Shown: positions 1 through 5,691, counted from the first letter of the stretch. The stretch: 5,692 bases of DNA from Sphingomonadales bacterium (GCA_011051815.1 DRKK01000267.1:1-5692); one strand, 5' to 3'. Notes: generated by a model not told the origin, from the sequence alone. Translations and numbers: made by a program.

Positions 1-596
1 AAAACCCCCATATGACCCAGCGTGCCCACCGGACGGCCCCGATAAGTGGCCGCTGGCGCCTGCGCGCAATCCTCAATCACCGTAATGTCATGGGCGGCCG
101 CAATCTCCATGATCTCATCCATATCCGCCGGATGGCCGAACAGGTGAACCACGATAATCGCCTTGGTCCGTTCCGTAATCCGCGCCCGGATACTGTCGGG
201 GCTAAGGCAGAAATTCTTCGGATCAATATCGGCAAATACCGGCACCGCGTTAAAGGCCACGGCGGCCGTAACCGAGGCGGCCATGGTATAAGGCGAGACA
301 ATCACCTCATCCCCGGGGCCAACCCCGGCGGCCCCCACCGCCGCATAAAGGCCGCTGGTACAGCTATTGACTGATACACCGTAAGCTGCCTGATAGCTAT
401 CCGCCCATTCTTTCTCAAAGGCCTGCACCTCATCCCCGCCGTGGAAGTCCTCATGCCAGACGCCCAGAAAGCGGGACAGGACACCGCTGTCCATGATCTC
501 CATGACTTTTTGTTTTTCTTCCGCACCGATAAAATTATGGGCCGGAAATAATTCTGTTCTGACGGGGTCCCCGCCCAGCAAGGCCAGTTTGCTCAT
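1..596 (-). CDS. DegT/DnrJ/EryC1/StrS-family PLP-dependent sugar aminotransferase, N-terminal 198 residues (runs off the left edge)
   Basis: This family transfers an amino group, usually from glutamate, to a keto-sugar nucleotide in the cytoplasm, supplying amino sugars for O-antigen, capsule or flagellar glycans. The reading frame is open from 596 to the window edge. The start MSKLALLGG is typical of the family. Seen in order: the cofactor-phosphate region SCTSGLYAA (78-86), GPGDEVIVSPYT (93-104), the strand VPVFADIDP (118-126), and VIEDCAQAP (173-181), where D176 and Q179 should contact PLP. The catalytic lysine lies beyond the edge, so activity cannot be judged. The usual Asp of the GD(I/A)G turn is replaced by His (H195). 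An in-frame ATG at 605 is possible, but AGGG lies only 2 nt before it and 11 nt before ATG 596. The sugar substrate is unknown; the glycan genes at 3197-5591 suggest the same pathway. Confidence 0.9.
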   Translation of the reverse strand, partial: MSKLALLGGDPVRTELFPAHNFIGAEEKQKVMEIMDSGVLSRFLGVWHEDFHGGDEVQAFEKEWADSYQAAYGVSVNSCTSGLYAAVGAAGVGPGDEVIVSPYTMAASVTAAVAFNAVPVFADIDPKNFCLSPDSIRARITERTKAIIVVHLFGHPADMDEIMEIAAAHDITVIEDCAQAPAATYRGRPVGTLGHMGV

Positions 597-738
597 AATG
601 GTCATATCCCTATAAATAACCATATAACATTATCATTATCTTGCGGATGTTTACAGAAGATAAGGATCGGTACCCCCATAATTCTACCCCCTATAAGTGG
701 AAAACAGGCAAAGGCTATGGATATTCCACGAGGCGCGC

Positions 739-766
739 TTGTTCTTCGTCCATATTTTGCTATATA
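739..766 (+). promoter_or_regulatory. Candidate sigma-70-type promoter for the bolA-hydrolase unit
   Basis: TTGTTC (739-744) and TATATA (761-766) are separated by 16 nt in the divergent region 597-823, about 58 nt before the bolA start. TAGAAT (772-777) is an alternative -10 but has no good -35. The region is AT-rich, so chance matches are likely. For the minus-strand aminotransferase, several GATAAT/TTATAT-like hexamers occur between 611 and 641 but none has a convincing -35. Confidence 0.3.
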
Positions 767-823
767 GAGGATAGAATTATATGTAATCAACAGGTCCTGA
801 CCCTTGAAAGATGGAATTTATAT

Positions 824-1090
824 ATGAGTGTGGCAGAAACAATAGAAACCAAATTACGGGCGGCCCTGAATATCAGTCATCTGGAACTGATTGATGAATC
901 CCAAAAACATGCGGGCCATGCCGGAGCGCGACCGGGCGGAGAAAGCCATTTCCGGCTCTTGCTGGTCTCATCAGATTTCACGGGTAAAAACCGTGTGGCG
1001 CGGCAACGGGAAATCTATCGGATATTGAAAGACGAGATGGCCGGGCCTATTCACGCCCTGTCGCTGGATATTCGATCACCGGAGGAGTGA
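824..1090 (+). CDS. bolA: BolA-family protein (88 aa)
   Basis: BolA proteins are small cytoplasmic proteins that pair with monothiol glutaredoxins in iron-sulfur and redox handling, and some act in stress or cell-shape control. The protein has the full single-domain length. Seen: LIDESQKHAGH (22-32), GGESHFRLLLVS (38-49), DFTGKNRVARQREIYRIL (51-68) as the helix-turn-helix-like segment, and the late motif IHALSLDI (76-83) with the conserved His at 77. The loop has His and no Cys, matching the H-type BolA group rather than the C-type. Position 61 is Gln where many relatives read RHR. The frame stays open upstream to 641, but that extension has no family resemblance; ATG 824 gives the normal N-terminus, with a modest TGGA 8 nt upstream. 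The hydrolase gene follows after 3 nt and is probably co-transcribed. Family assignment is firm; the particular paralogue is not. Confidence 0.9.
   Translation: MSVAETIETKLRAALNISHLELIDESQKHAGHAGARPGGESHFRLLLVSSDFTGKNRVARQREIYRILKDEMAGPIHALSLDIRSPEE
1081..1087 (+). promoter_or_regulatory. Strong ribosome binding site inside the end of bolA
   Basis: GGAGGAG lies 6 nt before ATG 1094. It is formed by the last codons of bolA, just before its TGA stop. This fixes the hydrolase start and suggests that its translation follows bolA translation. Confidence 0.75.
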
Positions 1091-1093
1091 GAA

Positions 1094-1735
1094 ATGTTAA
1101 AAGCCAAAATCATCCCCGTCACCCCATTTGAACAGAATTGTACCCTTGTCTGGTGCAGTGACACCCTGAAGGGCGCCGTCATAGACCCCGGCGGCGATGT
1201 GGACCGGATTCTTGCCGCTATAAAGGAAATGAGCGTGACGGTGGAGAAAATCCTGATCACCCACGGCCATCTGGACCATGCGGGCGGCGCGGCAGAACTG
1301 TCGGAAGCACTGGGCATCCCTATTGTCGGCCCTGAGAAACAGGATAAATTCTGGATTGACCAGATCCCGGAGAACTGCCGCAATTACGGCCTGCCTGAGG
1401 GGCGCAGTTTTGACCCGGATGAGTGGCTTGAGGGCGGCGATACGGTGTCATTCGGCAATATCACCATGGATGTCTATTTCTGCCCCGGTCATACGCCCGG
1501 CCATGTGATCTTCCATGAAAAAGACGCCGGTTATGCCTTTGTCGGTGATGTGTTGTTCCAAGGCTCCATCGGCCGCACCGACTTCCCGCGCGGCGACCAT
1601 GCGACCCTGATTAAATCCATCCGGGAACAGCTCTGGCCTTTGGGCGATGACACCAAATTCATCTCCGGCCACGGCGCCATTTCAACCTTCGGTGCTGAAC
1701 GCAAAACCAACCCTTATGTGCGGGACGGGATGTAA
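1094..1735 (+). CDS. Metallo-beta-lactamase-fold hydrolase, glyoxalase II-like (YcbL type)
   Basis: This 213-residue cytoplasmic protein has the metal-ligand set of the glyoxalase II branch of the metallo-beta-lactamase superfamily. Seen: THGHLDH (56-62), giving H57, H59, D61 and H62; PGHTPGH (131-137) with H133; GDVLF (151-155) with bridging D152; and SGHG (191-194) with H193. GSIGRTDFPRGD (158-169) is typical of YcbL-like proteins. All expected ligands are present, so a dinuclear metal centre and thioester-type hydrolysis (hydroxyacylglutathione or a relative) are likely. The protein lacks the long C-terminal domain of classical GloB, so it is the short form. There is no signal peptide. The exact substrate is unproven, and other thiol-ester or persulfide hydrolases of the fold are possible, though the latter usually have different surroundings. 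It forms a unit with bolA and converges with the minus-strand operon. Confidence 0.9.
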   Translation: MLKAKIIPVTPFEQNCTLVWCSDTLKGAVIDPGGDVDRILAAIKEMSVTVEKILITHGHLDHAGGAAELSEALGIPIVGPEKQDKFWIDQIPENCRNYGLPEGRSFDPDEWLEGGDTVSFGNITMDVYFCPGHTPGHVIFHEKDAGYAFVGDVLFQGSIGRTDFPRGDHATLIKSIREQLWPLGDDTKFISGHGAISTFGAERKTNPYVRDGM

Positions 1736-1774
1736 GCCCCGTCCCCGGGCCCCAATCCTGAGCCCCTAACGCAA

Positions 1775-1888
1775 CCGTCACCCCGGCCCCCGAGCCGGGG
1801 TCCATGGTGATATAAATAACCATCCTTTCCGGGAAAACGACAGCCCTCATATAAAAATAGATCCCCGTGTCAAGCACGAGGATGACGG
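1775..1888. repeat. REP/BIME-like intergenic element: two hairpins in opposite orientation
   Basis: The outer ends are a perfect inverted repeat, CCGTCA (1775-1780) and TGACGG (1883-1888). The left end has a perfect 7-bp stem, CCCCGGC (1781-1787) with GCCGGGG (1794-1800), extended by one A-T pair. The right end has an 8-bp stem, 1862-1869 with 1875-1882, around the loop TCAAG. Read outward-in, both ends begin CCGTCA(C/T)CC, so they look like diverged copies of one palindrome facing each other across about 60 bp of AT-rich DNA. Repeats of this style lie between many alphaproteobacterial genes. Position between convergent genes fits. Copy number in the genome cannot be seen here. Confidence 0.65.
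1848..1882 (-). terminator. Candidate Rho-independent terminator for the minus-strand operon
   Basis: On the minus strand the RNA can fold TCCTCGTG with CACGGGGA around the loop CTTGA, giving 8 pairs including one U-G wobble. TCTATTTTTATAT follows directly. It lies about 50 nt beyond the stop of the last minus-strand gene. In the plus-strand RNA the same site has a C-A mismatch and no T-tract, so it should work mainly for leftward transcription. It overlaps the right half of the repeat element. Confidence 0.45.
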
Positions 1889-1933
1889 GCAGTGTTGTGG
1901 CCTGTTTGACAGACAACAATATACTTGATCAAA

Positions 1934-2308
1934 TTATTTGTTGCACTGCTTTGAATGTTTAAGGGACAGTACAATTTTTCTTTTAGTCCATTTTGCTTCT
2001 TTATAGCTGATACGAACGCAATCACCCTTTTGTAAGGTCCAAAATCTTTTATGGGGAAAATAGATACTTTTATCGTTTTCCAGATTAAGCCCCCACCCTC
2101 TTAATTTTGTCCCGTATTCTGTTTGTTGGTAATAGGCTTGCTCAATAATGCCATAAGTTGATATTTTTTCCCCGGTTGGTTCAAGTTTCATTGAAAATAA
2201 AAGCAATATAACAATAAGAATAAACACTAAAAATGCAGTAATAGAAAGCACCGTTCTTTTGTAATTATACCACCAGTACCAGAGCCTCATTTTCCATGGT
2301 TCTGTCAA
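1934..2308 (-). CDS. Small single-pass membrane protein of unknown function, AT-rich
   Basis: I do not recognise this protein. From the chosen start it has 124 residues: a short aromatic and basic N-terminus (MRLWYWWYNYKR within 7-18), one strongly hydrophobic helix at about 19-40, then about 80 soluble residues. The tail is rich in alternating hydrophobic residues (SIYFPHKRFW, KGDCVRISYK) and may be a small beta domain. The basic N-terminus suggests it faces the cytoplasm with the C-terminal part outside; this is inference. The TTG start at 2308 is chosen because GGAAGGG lies 7 nt upstream; ATG 2290 (118 aa, weak site) and TTG 2332 are alternatives. It begins 4 nt after the LysR stop and is probably the last gene of the operon. 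Base composition is unlike its neighbours: 16 of 60 bases are G or C in 2161-2220, against 40 of 60 in 2641-2700. Recent acquisition is possible. Confidence 0.65.
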   Translation of the reverse strand: MTEPWKMRLWYWWYNYKRTVLSITAFLVFILIVILLLFSMKLEPTGEKISTYGIIEQAYYQQTEYGTKLRGWGLNLENDKSIYFPHKRFWTLQKGDCVRISYKEAKWTKRKIVLSLKHSKQCNK

Positions 2309-2312
2309 AATA

Positions 2313-3200
2313 CTACCCTTCCATGGTCCCAACCGGCAGGCTGCCTCGGGTCAGGATTATAAATCTGTCCAGCAGGGCCGATTTTTCTTCTCCTGTGGGG
2401 TGGGTGCTTTGGATGAAGCCGATTTCGCGGGTAAAATCATAGCCTTTCATGGGGACGCGGGTGACGCCGGGCATGCGGTAATGGTCGGGCATGGTGGTGA
2501 AGCCTACCCCCGCCGCCACCATGGCCAGTGCGCGTTCATCCTGTGCGGTGTGATAGACAAGGCGCGGGCGTACGTTGTGGTCGGTGAAAAAACGGCTGGT
2601 TTCGCTCAATACCTCACATCGGCTGCGCACGATCGTTGGCTCATTGGCCAGTTCAGTCGGGTCGATGGCGGCGGCATTGGCCAGCGGGTGATGGCTCGCG
2701 ATGGCCAGAGAATAGGGTTCCTGATAGAGGGAGGTCGTTTTTCCTTTAAGGCCGGGACGCAGGATGGTCAGGGCGAGGTCAATGCGACCCTCATCCATAC
2801 GGTTGAGGATTTCCTGTTCAGAGCCTTCGAATAATTCGGTGACCAGCCCCGCTTCCTGTCGCTGAAAGGGGTGCAAAATCTGTTGAATACGGCGGGACGG
2901 GATGGTCATCAGGACGCCAAGTCGCAGGAGTTTTGGCGTATCTCCGGTTTTCATGGCGGCCTCGGCCAGATTAAGCTGATGCAGGACGCCCTTGGCCCGT
3001 TCCACAAAGCGGGTGCCGTTCTCGGTCAGGAACACCCGTTTGGAGGAGCGGTCAAACAGCCGGACATCCAGATTACTTTCCAGCTTTTTTATCCCCGCCG
3101 ACAGGGTGGGCTGGGTCACATAAACCCGCTCGGCGGCCTTGGTGAAACTGCCGGTTTCCACCACGGCCAGAAAATATTTCAGCTGATATATCTCTATCAT
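2313..3200 (-). CDS. LysR-type transcriptional regulator
   Basis: A 295-residue DNA-binding regulator of normal family length. The N-terminal winged helix-turn-helix covers about 1-60: LKYFLAVVETGSFTKAAE (7-24), the recognition helix region TQPTLSAGIKKLE (29-41), and VRLFDR (46-51). A linker helix (about 62-85) leads to a periplasmic-binding-protein-like effector domain (about 91-290), with LRLGVL at 92-97 and GVGFTTMP at 231-238. A single Cys at 195 gives no sign of an OxyR-type disulfide switch. Its ATG shares the sequence ATGA with the wbqC stop, a 4-nt overlap that argues for translational coupling. LysR genes more often stand alone and divergent from their target, so this position at the end of a glycan operon is unusual. 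The effector and targets cannot be read from sequence. One possible T-N11-A site lies at 682-696. Confidence 0.93.
   Translation of the reverse strand: MIEIYQLKYFLAVVETGSFTKAAERVYVTQPTLSAGIKKLESNLDVRLFDRSSKRVFLTENGTRFVERAKGVLHQLNLAEAAMKTGDTPKLLRLGVLMTIPSRRIQQILHPFQRQEAGLVTELFEGSEQEILNRMDEGRIDLALTILRPGLKGKTTSLYQEPYSLAIASHHPLANAAAIDPTELANEPTIVRSRCEVLSETSRFFTDHNVRPRLVYHTAQDERALAMVAAGVGFTTMPDHYRMPGVTRVPMKGYDFTREIGFIQSTHPTGEEKSALLDRFIILTRGSLPVGTMEG
2316..2322 (-). promoter_or_regulatory. Ribosome binding site deciding the start of the small membrane protein
   Basis: On the minus strand GGAAGGG spans the last codons of the LysR gene and sits 7 nt before TTG 2308. The in-frame ATG at 2290 has only GGA about 3 nt before it. 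Codon preference favours the ATG and spacing favours the TTG, so the start is not certain. Confidence 0.45.
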
Positions 3201-3883
3201 ATATGGCCTGCGGAGCGCACCAGCGCGGCACAGTCCGGCCCCACATTGAACAGGGCATCAATGATGCTGAGATTGGGGATGAAATTGCGGCCCTGATCAT
3301 AAACGGGATGGGTGAAATTCTGCCAGTGGTGTTGAATGTCATTCTGCTGGAACAGCCCCTCGTCAAGGTAAGCCCGGGCCCCTTCGTTAGAGATATAATG
3401 ATCGGCTCCGGTCAGGCGACAGAGGTTGATCAGCATATCGGTCTTATGCCCCTGAATATCATGGTCCTCGCTATGGACGACCTTGGGCGACAAATCGCAC
3501 CAGTCCATAAATTGCAGGAGCAGAGCATTATTAAGGGCCGCCAGACTGTCATGGGGGGCCAGAATGATCCGCTCAATATCCGGATAATAAACCTGAAAAT
3601 AAGGCCGCTTCCCATAGCCTTCGTGGATGCTTTTTAAATGCTTTCTTTTCCAGTGATCGCCTGCCGTCTGTGCCTCAATCAGGCTTTGGCCGAATTTTTT
3701 GCGCTGTGATATAGGGATGGTCAGGCAGATACTGCCCTTACCCGCCCGGATTTGATTGCGGTGGTGCCAGCTCTGTTTGACAAACTGGCAATGGCCCAAC
3801 AAGACAAGGCAATCACTGAGGGCAATCTTATTCATCAGGTGAAGGCTGGGCAGATAAACCGGCTGATGTGCGCATAAAATCAT
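3197..3883 (-). CDS. wbqC: WbqC-family protein
   Basis: WbqC-like proteins accompany O-antigen, capsule and other glycan clusters; their exact reaction is poorly defined. This 228-residue protein shows the family's N-terminal signature, AHQPVYLPSLHLMNKI (5-20), followed by VKQSWHHRNQIR (35-46), a central SNEGARAYLDEGLF segment (165-178), and the C-terminal PNLSIIDALFNVGP (203-216). No signal peptide or membrane helix is visible, so it should be cytoplasmic. ATG 3883 is chosen because AGGGGA lies about 5 nt upstream and the product starts exactly at the conserved MILCAHQP; a GTG at 3901 would add six residues. Its ATG overlaps the stop of the PseG-like gene by 4 nt, and its own stop overlaps the LysR start in the same way. 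Tight coupling to the PseG-like gene suggests both act on the same sugar. Confidence 0.88.
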   Translation of the reverse strand: MILCAHQPVYLPSLHLMNKIALSDCLVLLGHCQFVKQSWHHRNQIRAGKGSICLTIPISQRKKFGQSLIEAQTAGDHWKRKHLKSIHEGYGKRPYFQVYYPDIERIILAPHDSLAALNNALLLQFMDWCDLSPKVVHSEDHDIQGHKTDMLINLCRLTGADHYISNEGARAYLDEGLFQQNDIQHHWQNFTHPVYDQGRNFIPNLSIIDALFNVGPDCAALVRSAGHI

Positions 3884-4932
3884 GTCTTTCCCCTGTTCCA
3901 CTGCGACAGGAAATTATCAATTTCCCCTGCCGCCCGGATCATTCCCTTGCCGTCCATAAGCTGACGTCCCTTAGCGGCCATTTTTACCGCCTTTTGATAA
4001 TCCTTATATAACAGGGTGATCTGTTGTCCAACCAATTTCATATCCATGCCGCCCTCATATCCAAGGTTGATCAGGCAGTCATTATGGGCAAACCAGTCTG
4101 CCTCACGGATCAGATTTTCCTCCTGTGGGAAAATAATCGCCGGGCATCCGCTGGCCAGCGTTTCATATACGATCATGCCCCCGGTGATCAGCGCCGCCCC
4201 ATGACGGGCCAGCAGATCAGCCAGATCAGACTGCCGGATATTCTGTTGCACAGAAATATCAAGCTTGGTGCAGGCGGTGCGCAGACGATCAATATCCGGG
4301 AAAGCCCCGCCGACAATCATGGTAATTTGGCCTATGGTCTTATTTTGGAAAGGGCTGTGTTCGCCGGTCAGGGTCAGTGCCCACTGCCGCGCCCGCTCGC
4401 CGCCGCCAATGACAATCAACAGGCTGTCCTGTGCCGGATTATGACAGACCTCGCCAAAGACCGGATTAAACAGGGCGTAATCGCCGCCACAAAAGATATG
4501 GTCTTTCGACGCCATCAGGGGATAATGATGATAATCATCCAGAATGGTGCCGTTAAAAATCAGGTCGGCTTGCACATCACCGCCGTAATCATCAATGGCA
4601 ATGACGGACAGAGGGCTGTCATGGTATTTTTGCCAGGTTTCGCGGGTCTGATCCGGCTGGTCAATGAGCAGAATATGAGCGGATATTTCCCCGGCCATGC
4701 GCAAGAGGTGATCCGATTTGTCCACTTCCGAAATCTGTTCCGGCAGGGGGTGATGGGTGATGTCCTCGCCAAAAAACAGGGGCAGCTGCGCCCCGGTACC
4801 GCAAATATGAATATCCAGCGGATGATTTATATAGCGCAATAATTCTGCGGTGCGGGCCGCATGACCAAGGCCGGTGTTATGGTCGGCATCAAGCCGGATG
4901 AGCAGCCTTATCGGGTCAGATAGATGAGCCAT
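3880..4932 (-). CDS. pseG: PseG/SpsG-like UDP-sugar hydrolase or glycosyltransferase (GT-B fold)
   Basis: PseG removes UDP from UDP-2,4-diacetamido-trideoxy-altropyranose in pseudaminic acid synthesis; relatives include SpsG and MurG-like transferases. Seen in this 350-residue protein: IRLDADHNTGLGHAAR (12-27), which matches the family's R-x-D-x-x-x-x-x-G-x-GH-x-x-R signature with His24; DDYGG (114-118); GGDYALFNPVF (149-159); the glycine turn VIGGGER (174-180) opening the second domain; MIVGGAFPD (205-213); and the nucleotide-binding ITGGMIVYETLASGCPAI (249-266) with Glu257. Length fits the family. ATG 4932 has GGAAG 4 nt upstream and no earlier start fits; the gene overlaps the methyltransferase by 25 nt. 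No pseB, pseC, pseH, pseI or pseF is visible, so the exact sugar, and hydrolase versus transferase activity, remain open. Confidence 0.82.
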   Translation of the reverse strand: MAHLSDPIRLLIRLDADHNTGLGHAARTAELLRYINHPLDIHICGTGAQLPLFFGEDITHHPLPEQISEVDKSDHLLRMAGEISAHILLIDQPDQTRETWQKYHDSPLSVIAIDDYGGDVQADLIFNGTILDDYHHYPLMASKDHIFCGGDYALFNPVFGEVCHNPAQDSLLIVIGGGERARQWALTLTGEHSPFQNKTIGQITMIVGGAFPDIDRLRTACTKLDISVQQNIRQSDLADLLARHGAALITGGMIVYETLASGCPAIIFPQEENLIREADWFAHNDCLINLGYEGGMDMKLVGQQITLLYKDYQKAVKMAAKGRQLMDGKGMIRAAGEIDNFLSQWNRGKT

Positions 4933-5591
4933 GCCGCTTCCAGATAGTTGCCATCGTCCAAAGTTGTGGTCATTTCATTGATCATGACGTGGGAGAATTT
5001 ATCGCATATGTCCAGAACCGCCGCTCGGGGTAGCAGGGTGAGCTGCATATCCTGCTCATTATTCCACGGCATACCGTCGTCGGTCTGATTGATCAGAAAC
5101 TGATGGGGGGCCACTTCTGTGCCCTTACTCGCCCGCACATCCCGGTGGTTTTTAATCATGATAAAGGCCTTGCCGCCGGGTTTTAACAGGCGATGGACCT
5201 CATCAAAGGCCATTTTCATCTTATCCAGCGACAGATAATAGAGCACCGCATAGCTGAGGATGCCGTCAAAGGACTGATCCGCAAAGGGTTGTTTTTCTGC
5301 CGGGGCGGCGGCGTAATCTATATCAAGTCCGACGCATGTGGCCCAAGCTATGGCCTGATCAATGGCAGCGGCGGAATAGTCGGTGCCATTGACTTTAAAG
5401 CCCTCGTTAGCCATCATCACCCCATGGCGGCCCATGCCGCATCCCATATCCAGCAGATGAACATCCGCCGCCTGTTCGCGCGGGAAATTGCCAAACAGCC
5501 AGCGCACCACATGGCCGTTGGGATAGCGCGGCGCACCAAGCCCGTCTTGGTATAAGGCTTCCCAGCGATTTTCCGTCTGTTCATTGGTCAT
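4908..5591 (-). CDS. Class I SAM-dependent methyltransferase
   Basis: A 227-residue soluble methyltransferase of the Methyltransf_11/25 type. Motif I is LLDMGCGMGRHG (46-57), the SAM-binding glycine loop. The acidic residue after strand two is D71 in GTDYS. The post-binding strand is SFDGILSYAVLYYL (107-120), and motif III is LLKPGGKAFIMI (135-146). The N-terminal RWEALYQDGLGAPRYPNG (9-26) resembles the substrate-side lid of small-molecule methyltransferases. Placed between an unrecognised gene (11-nt overlap) and the PseG-like gene (25-nt overlap), it most likely O- or N-methylates the same sugar or its nucleotide-linked precursor; this is inferred from context only. ATG 5591 is the first plausible start and gives the normal length. 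No strong ribosome site precedes it, which fits translation carried over from the upstream gene. Confidence 0.88.
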   Translation of the reverse strand: MTNEQTENRWEALYQDGLGAPRYPNGHVVRWLFGNFPREQAADVHLLDMGCGMGRHGVMMANEGFKVNGTDYSAAAIDQAIAWATCVGLDIDYAAAPAEKQPFADQSFDGILSYAVLYYLSLDKMKMAFDEVHRLLKPGGKAFIMIKNHRDVRASKGTEVAPHQFLINQTDDGMPWNNEQDMQLTLLPRAAVLDICDKFSHVMINEMTTTLDDGNYLEAAWLIYLTR

Positions 5592-5691
5592 GGGCGGCTT
5601 TCATCAGAAGGTCTGCGGCTTTTTCAATGCGTGGCCTATGGTAATCCTTTGTGACCCATAAATTCAAGACCGTTTCGCCCCAGAGGTCAGA
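5581..5691 (-). CDS. C-terminal 36 residues of an unrecognised protein (runs off the right edge)
   Basis: One minus-strand frame is open from the window edge to a TGA at 5583-5581; the other two close within about 30 nt. It encodes a tail with DLWGETVLNLW (2-12), VTKDYHRPRIEKAA (13-26) and a helical, Lys/Ala-rich end. Its stop lies inside the methyltransferase start region (11-nt overlap), the same tight packing as in the rest of the operon, which supports it being a real gene. I do not recognise the family from so short a piece. A nucleotide-sugar or glycan enzyme is likely by position only. Confidence 0.6.
   Translation of the reverse strand, partial: SDLWGETVLNLWVTKDYHRPRIEKAADLLMKAAHDQ

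Noticed and set aside
12..374. Plus-strand open frame at the left edge
   Set aside because: Lies opposite the aminotransferase, whose conserved motifs are on the minus strand.
602..790. Minus-strand 62-residue open frame in the divergent region
   Set aside because: Low-complexity hydrophobic translation with no recognisable motif, lying across the likely promoters of both flanking genes.
641..823. Upstream extension of the bolA frame by 61 residues
   Set aside because: BolA proteins start at the MSVAETIE-like helix; the extension has no family resemblance and covers the promoter region.
1740..1756. GC-rich CCCCGGGCCCC stretch after the hydrolase stop as a terminator
   Set aside because: The palindrome is only CCCGGG with no usable loop or T-tract.
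611..1823. The 13-mer TATAAATAACCAT at 611-623 and again at 1811-1823
   Set aside because: About 16 million position pairs against 67 million possible 13-mers gives an expected 0.24 chance repeats, more in AT-rich DNA, so one match is not significant.
2400..2834. Plus-strand open frame inside the LysR gene
   Set aside because: Antisense shadow of a full-length LysR protein; translation resembles no family.
3203..3637. Plus-strand open frame inside the wbqC gene
   Set aside because: Antisense shadow; the minus-strand frame has the WbqC signature and coupled starts and stops.
4024..4842. Plus-strand open frame of 272 codons inside the PseG-like gene
   Set aside because: Antisense to a clear family member with conserved motifs; its translation shows no domain and is a codon-bias shadow.
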